NCBI GenBank assembly: GCA_045631645.1
Contig: JAZQVC010000045.1
Location: forward strand, 1-64,000
Length of the DNA: 64,000 nucleotides
From: SIG459 sp045631645
GTDB taxonomy: Bacteria; Bacillota; Clostridia; Oscillospirales; Oscillospiraceae
Direction: 5' to 3'
Both the position numbers and the translations under genes were made by a program. Each line of letters opens with the position of its first letter. Positions within the stretch are counted from its first letter, which is position 1. This document shows, in pieces, positions 42,875-50,729 of the stretch. The notes below the pieces were generated by a model. That model did no database searches. It had not been told where the DNA came from and was given only the letters and a program-made list of their open reading frames with translations.

Positions 42875-44020
42875 TTACTCCTCAACCTTGACCCAGCGGC
42901 CTTCTTTGGAAGAACGAATGATGGCGTCGCACAGAGTCATCTCGCGCAGACCATCTTCGAAGGTTGCGAAAAGACCGCGGCTGGTGTCGCCCTTTTCAAT
43001 GGCGGCATAAATGGCCTTGAAGTTCTGCTTGAAGGTATCGGGGAAGCCTTCAACATGTCCGCCGGGATAGCCGTTGACAGAGGAGGCAAGAGGATCGAGG
43101 AGGGAGGGATCCTTGGGGATCTTCTGGTTGTAACCGTCGCGGCGGCCTACCCAAAGGTCGTTGCTGTCTTCGCTGTCCCAGCGCAGAGAGCAGTTGCTGC
43201 CGCTGATGTTATAGGTGATCTGGTTCTTGCGGCCTGCGAATACCTGGTTGATGACGCAGGAGCCGATAGCGCCGTTATCAAAGTGGAACAAAACTGCGCA
43301 ATAGTCCTCGGTGTCGATGGGAACTTCTGCGTAGTCCTCGGGGCGCAGAGCCATGCCGGAATAGGTGTCAACGGGCTTCAGGGGCTTTTTGCGAGTCTTA
43401 TGGAAGGTTGCAAAGTCTGCAAATACTTCGGTGGCGCGGAGGCCGGCGGCGCTTTCAACCATGTCGATCCAATGAGAGCCGATGTCGCCGAAGGCGCGGG
43501 ATTCGCCGCTTACTTCGGGCTCAAGACGCCAGCTGTAGTCGGTATCGAGGAAGAGCCAGTCCTGAAGATAGCTGCCGTGAACGCTGTAAATCTTTCCAAC
43601 CTCGCCGCGCTCTATCATGGAGCGGGTCTGCATAACCTGGGGATACCAGCGGCAGTTGAAGTTAACGGCGTTGACAATGTTATACTTCTTGGCGCAGGCA
43701 ACCAGTTCTCTTGCCTGTTCAACAGTGGTGGTAAGAGGTTTCTCGCATACAACGGCGATGCCGCGTTCCATGGCATACATTGCCATTTCATAGTGGGAGG
43801 CGTTGGGAGTGCAGATATGGACTACGTCGGGCTTTTCGGTATCCAGCATTTCCTTGTAGTCATTGTATCCTCTGGGTACGCAGTGAGCTTCAGCCTTAGC
43901 AGCTCCGCTGGGAAAATCGGCAACGGCGACAACGTCAACATTGCCAAGACGGCGGAGAGCCTCAATATGGGCGGCACCGATAAATCCGACGCCTATTACG
44001 CAAGCCTTGAATCGTTTCAC
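42875..44020 (-). CDS. Gfo/Idh/MocA-family oxidoreductase (2)
   Basis: 381 residues from GTG 44020, 8 bp behind GGGGGA. The Rossmann motif (ACVIGVGFIGAAHI), EKP motif (VVCEKPLTTT), and substrate-side RAFGDIGSHWIDMVE (Asp, His) are intact. The C-terminal domain is longer than in oxidoreductase 1. First gene of the minus operon (this gene, two barrels, oxidoreductase 1, nagB). It reads divergently from deoC, from a control region with a promoter on each strand. Confidence 0.9.
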   Translation of the reverse strand: MKRFKACVIGVGFIGAAHIEALRRLGNVDVVAVADFPSGAAKAEAHCVPRGYNDYKEMLDTEKPDVVHICTPNASHYEMAMYAMERGIAVVCEKPLTTTVEQARELVACAKKYNIVNAVNFNCRWYPQVMQTRSMIERGEVGKIYSVHGSYLQDWLFLDTDYSWRLEPEVSGESRAFGDIGSHWIDMVESAAGLRATEVFADFATFHKTRKKPLKPVDTYSGMALRPEDYAEVPIDTEDYCAVLFHFDNGAIGSCVINQVFAGRKNQITYNISGSNCSLRWDSEDSNDLWVGRRDGYNQKIPKDPSLLDPLASSVNGYPGGHVEGFPDTFKQNFKAIYAAIEKGDTSRGLFATFEDGLREMTLCDAIIRSSKEGRWVKVEE

Positions 44021-44071
44021 AAAAAGATCCCCCTTAAAATTTATTGTTTTTTAATTTTTATCGTTTATCGC

Positions 44072-44091
44072 GAAAATTTTTGCAAATTTTC
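44072..44091. promoter_or_regulatory. Perfect palindrome, likely operator of the minus operon
   Basis: GAAAATTT-TTGC-AAATTTTC, two perfect 8-base arms around 4 bases. It lies 10 bp downstream of the minus-strand -10 at 44102, a good place for a repressor to block transcription. Confidence 0.5.
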
Positions 44092-44101
44092 AGATGTAAT
44101 C

Positions 44102-44130
44102 AGTATAGCCTATATTGCAAGCAAATGCAA
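44102..44130 (-). promoter_or_regulatory. Promoter of the minus-strand oxidoreductase operon
   Basis: Minus strand TTGCAT (44125-44130), a 17-bp spacer and TATACT (44102-44107). Confidence 0.6.
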
Positions 44131-44156
44131 GAGAAACCAAGGGGATTTGCAAATGA

Positions 44157-44192
44157 TGAAAAGAATTGAAAAGTATTGAAAATAAATGAAAA
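44157..44192 (+). repeat. Four TGAAAA direct repeats in exact 10-bp phase
   Basis: TGAAAA at 44157, 44167, 44177 and 44187, separated each time by four variable bases. The third and fourth copies overlap or follow the -35 of the deoC promoter. The phasing puts all copies on one face of the helix and may also bend the DNA (A-tracts). Confidence 0.65.
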
Positions 44193-44204
44193 GGGTGTTA
44201 CAAT
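44176..44204 (+). promoter_or_regulatory. Promoter of the deoC operon
   Basis: TTGAAA (44176-44181), a 17-bp spacer and extended -10 TGTTACAAT (TACAAT at 44199-44204). A leader hairpin (CCTTGCCAT...ATGGTGAGG, about 44223-44256) follows before the deoC ribosome site. Confidence 0.72.
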
Positions 44205-44299
44205 ATCTCCGTAGCAAATATAAGGCCTTGCCATGCCCTGAAGGGATATGGTGAGGGGTAAAAAAACGAAAATTATAATTTTGAAAGGAAATGATTATT

Positions 44300-45058
44300 A
44301 TGAACAAAATCAAAGCTCAGGATATCGCCGATATGATCGACCACTCTCTGCTCAACCCCACTTTTACCATGGATGAAATCAGAAGAGGCTGCGAAATCGC
44401 AAAGGAGTATAAATGCATTTCCGTATGTCTGCGTCCCAGTGATGTTGAATTCGCTTCCGAGATTCTGAAGGGCAGCGATGTTCTTATCACCACCGTTATC
44501 GGCTTCCCCCATGGCTCCAACCTGACCGAGGTTAAGGTTTATGAAACCAAGATGGCCATTGAGCAGGGCTGCGTTGAGGTTGACGTTGTTCTTAATATCG
44601 GCCGTCTCCTTTCCGGCGACTATGATTATGTTGAAAAAGATCTGAAGGCTGTTGTTGACGCAGCTCACGAGAAGAATGTTATTGTCAAGGTTATCTTTGA
44701 AAACGCCTATCTGACCGATGAGCAGAAACTGAAGGCATGCGAAATCTGCACCCGTGTTGGCGCTGACTTCACCAAGACTTCCACCGGCTATGCTCCCTCC
44801 GGCGCAACTATTCATGACCTGAAGCTGATGCGTGCCAACACCGCTCCCAACATGCAGGTTAAGGCAGCAGGTGGCGTTCGCAAGCTGGATGACGCTCTGA
44901 TGGTTAAGGCTGTTGGCGGCACCCGTTTTGGCTGCACCCGTACCGAGACCATGATGGCTGATGCCCGCGAGCGTGAAGCCGCCGGCACCCTCGTCCTGCC
45001 CGAAGTTACCGACGATATGGAATTTCCTGCTGTTCTGGCAGCACGCGAGGGTAAATAA
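44300..45058 (+). CDS. deoC: Deoxyribose-phosphate aldolase (DeoC family)
   Basis: 252 residues from ATG 44300 (GAAAGGA ten bases upstream; an in-frame ATG at 44291 abuts the site). A class I aldolase barrel with VIVKVIFENAYL, the Schiff-base Lys159 in DFTKTSTGYAPSGAT, and KAAGGVRKL, all in DeoC order. The standard reaction splits 2-deoxyribose-5-P into glyceraldehyde-3-P and acetaldehyde. As first gene of a Gfo/barrel/ROK operon it may instead split a related deoxy or keto sugar phosphate. Confidence 0.9.
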   Translation: MNKIKAQDIADMIDHSLLNPTFTMDEIRRGCEIAKEYKCISVCLRPSDVEFASEILKGSDVLITTVIGFPHGSNLTEVKVYETKMAIEQGCVEVDVVLNIGRLLSGDYDYVEKDLKAVVDAAHEKNVIVKVIFENAYLTDEQKLKACEICTRVGADFTKTSTGYAPSGATIHDLKLMRANTAPNMQVKAAGGVRKLDDALMVKAVGGTRFGCTRTETMMADAREREAAGTLVLPEVTDDMEFPAVLAAREGK

Positions 45059-45084
45059 ATTAAAAAAACGAGGAGAATGAGCGC

Positions 45085-46197
45085 ATGGAAAGCATAAAGG
45101 AAAAACTGATTGCCGCGACAAAATATGAGTCGCCCGTACGTAAGGATTGGCGTATCGGCTGCATCGGCTCAGGTTTTATTATGGCCGACTGCCATCTGTT
45201 GTCTTACCGCAATGCAGGATTCAATCCTGTTGCCATTGCCTCCCGCACTCCCGCCAATGCCAAGGCTGTGGCTGAGCGCCATAATATCCCCAAGGTATAC
45301 GATACCTGGCAGGAAATGTTGAAGGATGACTCCATCGAAATTCTTGATATTGCATATCCCCCCGATCAGCAGCTTGAAATCGTTCGTGAGGCGGTAAAGT
45401 GCCCCAACCTGAAGGGCATTCTCTGCCAGAAACCCATTGAAATGTCCATAGAAAATGCCCGTGAGATAGTCCGTCTGGGCGAGGAAAACGGAAAGGCTAT
45501 CGCAGTAAACTCCAACATGCGCTGCGACCAGTCCATGCGTGCGCTGAAGTATCTGCTGGATACAGGCGAACTGGGCGAACCCGTTCTGGCCACCATCGAA
45601 ATGCGCGCAATTCCCCACTGGCAGACCTTCCTGCAGGAATATGACAAGCTGGAGATATTCGGAATGGGCATTCACCATGTTGATATTTTCCGCTTCATGT
45701 TCGGCGATCCTGCTGAAATCACCGCTGTTTGCCGCACCGATCCCCGCACCAAGTTTGAGCATGTGGACGGTATCGTGCAGTTCACCTATAAGTATGATAA
45801 CGGCATAATGGCCACTTCTCTGGACGATGTTTGGGCATGGCCCGAAGAACCCTGCGAGAAGGATATTTACATCAAGTGGCGCGTGGAAGGCACCGAAGGT
45901 ATGGCTCAGGGCACCATCGGTTGGCCCAAGTATCCCGAGCATTGCCCCTCCACTCTGCGCTTCACTTCCAAGCGTTATCCCCATCAGTGGATAGAGCCTC
46001 AGTGGGATACCGTATGGTTCCCCGATGCTTTTGAAGGCACTATGGCTCAGCTGCTGCGTGCTGTTGAGCAGGGCGCAGAACCTGAAATTTCCGCACGCGA
46101 TAATGTCCACACCATTGCCTGCGTGGAAGCTTGCTATAAGTCCATTGCCGAAAAGCGTACGGTTGCTCTCAGCGAGCTGCTGCTTCCCACCGATTGA
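45085..46197 (+). CDS. Gfo/Idh/MocA-family oxidoreductase (3)
   Basis: 370 residues with a ~20-residue N-terminal extension before the Rossmann motif (IGCIGSGFIMADCHL). The usual EKP reads QKP (LCQKPIEMS); the Lys is kept. The substrate-side motif is EIFGMGIHHVDIFRFM (His-His-x-Asp) in place of the common D-x-G-x-H. It lies 26 bp after deoC. Compared with oxidoreductases 1 and 2 it is clearly a different subfamily and probably acts on a different position or substrate. Confidence 0.88.
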   Translation: MESIKEKLIAATKYESPVRKDWRIGCIGSGFIMADCHLLSYRNAGFNPVAIASRTPANAKAVAERHNIPKVYDTWQEMLKDDSIEILDIAYPPDQQLEIVREAVKCPNLKGILCQKPIEMSIENAREIVRLGEENGKAIAVNSNMRCDQSMRALKYLLDTGELGEPVLATIEMRAIPHWQTFLQEYDKLEIFGMGIHHVDIFRFMFGDPAEITAVCRTDPRTKFEHVDGIVQFTYKYDNGIMATSLDDVWAWPEEPCEKDIYIKWRVEGTEGMAQGTIGWPKYPEHCPSTLRFTSKRYPHQWIEPQWDTVWFPDAFEGTMAQLLRAVEQGAEPEISARDNVHTIACVEACYKSIAEKRTVALSELLLPTD

Positions 46198-46217
46198 TAT
46201 TTTAGGAGGATTCAATA

Positions 46218-47120
46218 ATGATAAACGTTGGTATTTTCACCGGTTATTATCCCTATAAAATGGACGAGGTCATTCGCCGCATCAAGGCCACCGACTTCGG
46301 CTGCGTTCAGCTGGACGTATCCTTCAAGGATTTTGACGCTGCCTATGAGCCTCTTACTGAGAAGAAGGCACATGAGATACGCGATGCATTCCGCGATGCA
46401 AATCTTCCCGTAATCGCTGTTTCCGGCTACACCAACTTCATCCATCCCGATCCCGACATCCGCAAGCGCAACATCAACTATCTCAAGATGATGCTCCGTT
46501 ATGCCCGCGATCTGGGCTGCCCCTATGTAGGCAGTGAAACCGGCACTTATAACCTTGAAAGCGACTGGGTTTGGCATGATATGAACGCAAGTCCCAAGGT
46601 TTATGACGAGACCATTGAAATCATCCGCGATCTGGCTGAATTTGCAGGTCAGTGGGGCTCCACTTTCGTGGTTGAAAACTATGTAAACAACGTTATCGGC
46701 TCTGTTGAACAGGTTGAGCGTATGTTTAAGGATGTAAACAGCAAGCATCTGGGTCTTATCTGCGACCCCACCAACTATTTTGATGAGAACACCATCAAGG
46801 ATGTTGACGGTACTATCAACAAGATATTTGACCGCCTCAGCCCCTATATGAAGATAGCTCACGCAAAGGACATCAAGCTGGCAACCGATACCGGCGAAAA
46901 GCATGCTGACATCGACGCCGATGCTTCCCACTCCTTCCGCGGTTCCGGCGGTGTTGAGCTGCCTGCAGCCGGTCTTGGCATTCTGAACTATGAGCTCTAT
47001 GTCAAGCGTCTGGCTGAAGAGCATCCCAACATCCCCCTGATTATTGAGCATCTGGATGAGGGTGATATTGAGCGCGCAAAGCGCTTCACTGACAGCGTGC
47101 TTAAGCGCGTTGGCGTATAA
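46218..47120 (+). CDS. Xylose-isomerase-like TIM-barrel sugar isomerase/epimerase (3)
   Basis: 300 residues. Metal-ligand strands: TFVVENYVNN (Glu), GLICDPTNYFD (Asp, Asn), KIAHAKDIKL (His, Asp), LIIEHLDEGD (Glu). The family includes tagatose-3-epimerase and hydroxypyruvate isomerase relatives. It starts 20 bp after oxidoreductase 3, behind TAGGAGG, and is followed 32 bp later by the ROK kinase. This order suggests oxidise, isomerise, phosphorylate. Confidence 0.87.
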   Translation: MINVGIFTGYYPYKMDEVIRRIKATDFGCVQLDVSFKDFDAAYEPLTEKKAHEIRDAFRDANLPVIAVSGYTNFIHPDPDIRKRNINYLKMMLRYARDLGCPYVGSETGTYNLESDWVWHDMNASPKVYDETIEIIRDLAEFAGQWGSTFVVENYVNNVIGSVEQVERMFKDVNSKHLGLICDPTNYFDENTIKDVDGTINKIFDRLSPYMKIAHAKDIKLATDTGEKHADIDADASHSFRGSGGVELPAAGLGILNYELYVKRLAEEHPNIPLIIEHLDEGDIERAKRFTDSVLKRVGV

Positions 47121-47152
47121 GCTTTTTTGGCAAAAAAACGGAGGAAAAAACT

Positions 47153-48100
47153 ATGCAATACCGTATAGGAATTGATCTGGGCGGCACCGCCATCAAGGCA
47201 GGTGTCGTGGATGAAAATAATGAAGTAGTGTTCAGCCATTCTCAGCCCACCGGAGAAGGCTTTGAACAGGTTGTTGCGGATATGGCCAAGGCTGCGGAAA
47301 CAGTCGCCGCCATGGCGGGACTCAAGGTTTCCGACTTCCCCTGCGTGGGCGTAGGTACCCCCAGCTGCATAAACCCCAACACAGGACGCCTTGTTTTCTC
47401 CAACAATACCAACTGGAGAGATATGCCTCTGCGTGAGGAACTGGAAAAGCATCTGCCCGTACCTGTTTATATCGGCAACGATGCAAACTGCGCCATTATC
47501 GGCGAAGCGGTTGCTGGCGCAGCCAAGGGCTGCCAGAGCGTTATTATGCTGACTCTTGGCACCGGTGTTGGCGGCGGCGTTATTCTTGGCGGAAAGCTGT
47601 TTGTAGGCGGAGATGGCATGGGCGCTGAGCTGGGTCATGCTCCCGTAATGCATAAGGGCAATATGTGCACCTGCGGCATTCCCGGCTGCCTGGAGGCATA
47701 TGCTTCCGTAACCGCATTGATTCAGCAGGCGGAAGAGGCCATGAAGGCTTATCCCGATTCTCTGCTCCATGCCCGCGCAGCGGAAAACGGCGGAAAGCTC
47801 AACGGACGCATCATTTTTGACTGCGCCCATGAGAATGATAGCGCAGCTCTTGCGGTTGTTGATCAGTATGAGGAATATCTGGCAAACGGTATCGGCGGAC
47901 TTATCAATATTTTCCGCCCCGAAATTTTCCTGATTGGCGGCGGCTTGTCCGCTCAGGGCGACTATCTCCTTGACCCCATCCGTGAAAAGGTTAAGAAGTA
48001 TGTCTTCGCCTATGATATTATCGGTGCGCCTCCCGTTGTAAAGGCAACTTTGGGCAATGCGGCCGGCACCATTGGCGCTGCATATCTTGACAGAATGTAA
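47153..48100 (+). CDS. ROK-family sugar kinase
   Basis: 315 residues. An ATP-binding IGIDLGGTAIKAGVVD, catalytic-side GNDANCAIIGEAV, a second phosphate loop LTLGTGVGGGVILGG, and the ROK zinc motif CTCGIPGCLEAYAS are present. No helix-turn-helix, so it is a kinase, not a repressor. ROK kinases phosphorylate glucose, mannose, N-acetylmannosamine, fructose or allose; NanE next door makes an N-acetylmannosamine or similar kinase attractive but unproven. It starts behind GGAGG. Confidence 0.92.
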   Translation: MQYRIGIDLGGTAIKAGVVDENNEVVFSHSQPTGEGFEQVVADMAKAAETVAAMAGLKVSDFPCVGVGTPSCINPNTGRLVFSNNTNWRDMPLREELEKHLPVPVYIGNDANCAIIGEAVAGAAKGCQSVIMLTLGTGVGGGVILGGKLFVGGDGMGAELGHAPVMHKGNMCTCGIPGCLEAYASVTALIQQAEEAMKAYPDSLLHARAAENGGKLNGRIIFDCAHENDSAALAVVDQYEEYLANGIGGLINIFRPEIFLIGGGLSAQGDYLLDPIREKVKKYVFAYDIIGAPPVVKATLGNAAGTIGAAYLDRM

Positions 48101-48104
48101 TGCC

Positions 48105-49100
48105 ATGCGTTTTGGAACTATAGGAACAAACTTTATTGCCCGTGAATTTCTCAGCGCAGGAGAGAGCCTTGACGGCTTCTCTCTTGCGGCTGTATATTCC
48201 CGGGAGGAGGAAAGGGCAAAGGCTTTTGCAGGAGAGCGTTCGGGCGTTGTCTGCGTAACTGATTTGAACGAGCTTGCAGCTATGGACAATGTGGACGCGG
48301 TTTATATTTCCTCTCCAAATGCATTTCATGCTCAGCAGGCTGAGATGATGCTCAAAGCCGGAAAGCATGTGCTTTTGGAAAAGCCTGCCTGCCCCGACGA
48401 GGAGACCTTTGCCCGTCTGCGCTCTCTGGCGCAGGAAAAGGCTCTTGTGCTTCTTGAGGCAATGCGCCCCGCTTTCATGCCGAGCTTTCAGCTTTTGAAA
48501 AAAGCCATTGGGGAAGTGGGAGCGGTTCGTCGGGTTTCTTTCACTTACTGCCAATATTCATCCAGATATGACGCATATAAGCGGGGCGTAGTTGAAAATG
48601 CCTTCAATCCCGCGCTTTGCAACGGCTCGCTGATGGATATCGGCGTTTACTGCATCCACGCTCTCGTGGCGCTTTTCGGCATGCCGGAGAAAATAAGCGC
48701 CGTTGCCAACAAGCTGGATAACGGCTTGGATAGTCAGGGCGGAGTTCTCTGCGTTTATCCCGAAATGCTGGCGGAACTTAGCTGGTCCAAAATTGCCGAT
48801 AGTCGCCGCCGCAACGAAATTCAGGGCGAGCAGGGAACGCTGCTTATTGACAGTATTACAAATCCCAAGGACATTGTATTCGTGGGCAGGGATAAATCTC
48901 AGAAGATTATCCACCATGATCCCGACCCTGAATTTTTCAACATGAGTCATGAGATACGCGCTTTCATGGATTTTGCGGCAATTTCCGCGGAGGAGAGCCG
49001 TCCATGGGAAAGCTACAACCAAGTGACTGAGCAGGTGCTGGTTTTGATGGATGAAATACGCTCTCAGACGGGCATCGATTTTATAAATCTGCACCAATGA
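48105..49100 (+). CDS. Gfo/Idh/MocA-family oxidoreductase (4)
   Basis: 331 residues from ATG 48105, which gives the family N-terminus MRFGTIGTNFIAREFL. It starts 4 bp after the ROK stop. EKP motif LLEKPACPDEE; substrate-side NGSLMDIGVYCIHALVALF (Asp, His). This subfamily resembles dihydrodiol-dehydrogenase-like members of the group. It is followed 13 bp later by the DeoR regulator. Confidence 0.88.
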   Translation: MRFGTIGTNFIAREFLSAGESLDGFSLAAVYSREEERAKAFAGERSGVVCVTDLNELAAMDNVDAVYISSPNAFHAQQAEMMLKAGKHVLLEKPACPDEETFARLRSLAQEKALVLLEAMRPAFMPSFQLLKKAIGEVGAVRRVSFTYCQYSSRYDAYKRGVVENAFNPALCNGSLMDIGVYCIHALVALFGMPEKISAVANKLDNGLDSQGGVLCVYPEMLAELSWSKIADSRRRNEIQGEQGTLLIDSITNPKDIVFVGRDKSQKIIHHDPDPEFFNMSHEIRAFMDFAAISAEESRPWESYNQVTEQVLVLMDEIRSQTGIDFINLHQ

Positions 49101-49113
49101 AAGGGTGAGCAGA

Positions 49114-49869
49114 ATGATCGCTTCAGCGAGAAGTTTATATATTTTGAAGCGGCTCAACGAGTCGGCCGTTGTGGATTATAAGAGTATTGCCCTTGAATTG
49201 GGGGTTTCGGAAGCCACGGTGAGACGCGACTTTGAGAAGCTGGAAGCTCAGGGCAAGCTGCGCCGCGTGCAAAGCGGAGCAATGCGCCCGGACGGAAGCG
49301 AGTCGGACTTCGATGTGGAACTTTCCATACGTGCAAAGCACAATATAAACCATGATGAGAAAATGCTGGTAGCCCGCGCGGCGGCGGAAGCTGTTCAGCC
49401 GGGAGAATGCATTTTTCTGGATATGGGCACAAGTATTGCGCCCATGATCTCTGTTTTGTTTTCAAAGCCCATTCGCATTGTCACCTGCAACAATGTGGTG
49501 CTTCAGAGGGTAACACCCGATACCAAGGCCGAGGTCTTTTCTCTCGGCGGGCGCGTAGTGCCCCGCGACCAGATGATTGTGGGACCCATGACAGAGAGCA
49601 ATCTGGAGCAGTTCGGCTTTAACCGTGCATTCATCGGATGCATGGGCTTAAATCCTGCTAACAATATCGTTTATGCAACGGACATGGAGTGCGTGCGATT
49701 GAAACAGGTTGCTATGAAAAATGCAGAGCGCAGTTATCTTTTGGCGGACAGTAGTAAGCTCAGTAAAGTGGGTCTGTTCCGTTTTGCAGGTGTTGATCTC
49801 TTTGAAAAAGTGTATATCAACGGTCCCAGACCGGAAGGAGATTTTCCGGAAAATATTGTGTTCGTCTAA
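49114..49869 (+). CDS. DeoR-family transcriptional regulator
   Basis: 251 residues from ATG 49114 (AAAGGG eight bases upstream). An N-terminal DeoR helix-turn-helix (YKSIALELGVSEATVRRDF) and a C-terminal sugar-phosphate sensor domain (IFLDMGTSIAPM, SLGGRVVPRDQ, ADSSKLSKVGLF) show the standard layout. It is the last gene before the 108-bp gap to nanE. DeoR repressors bind sugar phosphates; it is the natural candidate to control the divergent operons at 44 kb through the palindrome or the phased repeats. Confidence 0.92.
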   Translation: MIASARSLYILKRLNESAVVDYKSIALELGVSEATVRRDFEKLEAQGKLRRVQSGAMRPDGSESDFDVELSIRAKHNINHDEKMLVARAAAEAVQPGECIFLDMGTSIAPMISVLFSKPIRIVTCNNVVLQRVTPDTKAEVFSLGGRVVPRDQMIVGPMTESNLEQFGFNRAFIGCMGLNPANNIVYATDMECVRLKQVAMKNAERSYLLADSSKLSKVGLFRFAGVDLFEKVYINGPRPEGDFPENIVFV

Positions 49870-49884
49870 GAAAAAGTGAAAAAT

Positions 49885-49918
49885 CAAAGCTGTCCATACT
49901 TGGGTGTGGACAGCTTTG
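49885..49918 (+). other. Stable hairpin between deoR and nanE
   Basis: CAAAGCTGTCCA / TGGACAGCTTTG, a perfect 12-bp stem with a 10-base loop. The plus strand has no T tract after it, so partial termination or mRNA end protection is as likely as full termination. Confidence 0.6.
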
Positions 49919-49977
49919 CAAAAATGAAGTTAAGTATGAAATTTAATCGATAAATAAAAAGGGAGGAGTCAGCCCGT

Positions 49978-50727
49978 ATGAAAACCAATGATCCCAGAAA
50001 AAAAGCAATATTAGAGTCCTTTAAAAATGGCCTGATCGTATCCTGCCAGGTGCAGCACGATGATCCCATTTCTACCCCCGATATGCATGTGAAAATGGCT
50101 GAAGCAGCTGTTTGGGGCGGTGCGGTTGGCATTCGCGCCAATTCTCCCGAGCAGATCCGTGATATTAAGAAAGTTGTTGATCTGCCTGTTATCGGTCTTT
50201 ATAAACAGTGGAAAGAGGGCACCGATGTGTTCATCACTCCCACTATGGATGCCGTGCGCGAGGTATATGAGGCAGGCGCAGAGATAATAGCTCTGGACTG
50301 CACTGATCAGATAACCGCTGAGGGACGTCCTGCATGGGAACTGCTGCCTCAGGCAATGAAGGAATTCCCCGATGCCATGTTCTTTGCTGATGTATCCACC
50401 TATGAAGAGGCTGCAAGAGCGGTTGAACTGGGCGCCGACATCGTAGGCCCCACTCTTTACGGATACACCGAGCAGACCAAGCATATTGAAGAACCCAATC
50501 TGCGCGAATTCGCCCGTATGTGCCGCGATTTCGGCGATAAGGTGTATATGATTATGGAGGGTCATATCTACTCTCCCGAGGATGCGATCAAGTGCCTTTA
50601 TCTTGGCGCACATTCTGTCGTGGTGGGAAGCGCCATCACCCGTCCCCATCTCATCACCAAGAGATTCACCGATCTGATGGGTTGCTATAAGACCAACTGG
50701 CGCGATGCTGAAAGGAGTGCACACTAA
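49978..50727 (+). CDS. nanE: NanE-like N-acylglucosamine-6-phosphate 2-epimerase, divergent
   Basis: 249 residues with the NanE barrel. GLIVSCQV starts the first strand; the catalytic-type Lys lies in PVIGLYKQ, Arg in GIRANSP, and Glu in IMEGHIYSP, with VVVGSAITRP at the phosphate site. In typical NanE the segment after strand 4 reads DGTDRxRP and strand 7 ends EGRY; here they read DCTDQITAEG and EGHIY. So the fold fits ManNAc-6-P to GlcNAc-6-P epimerisation, but the substrate may differ. It is 2 bp before the glycyl radical enzyme gene. Confidence 0.75.
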   Translation: MKTNDPRKKAILESFKNGLIVSCQVQHDDPISTPDMHVKMAEAAVWGGAVGIRANSPEQIRDIKKVVDLPVIGLYKQWKEGTDVFITPTMDAVREVYEAGAEIIALDCTDQITAEGRPAWELLPQAMKEFPDAMFFADVSTYEEAARAVELGADIVGPTLYGYTEQTKHIEEPNLREFARMCRDFGDKVYMIMEGHIYSPEDAIKCLYLGAHSVVVGSAITRPHLITKRFTDLMGCYKTNWRDAERSAH

Positions 50728-50729
50728 TT

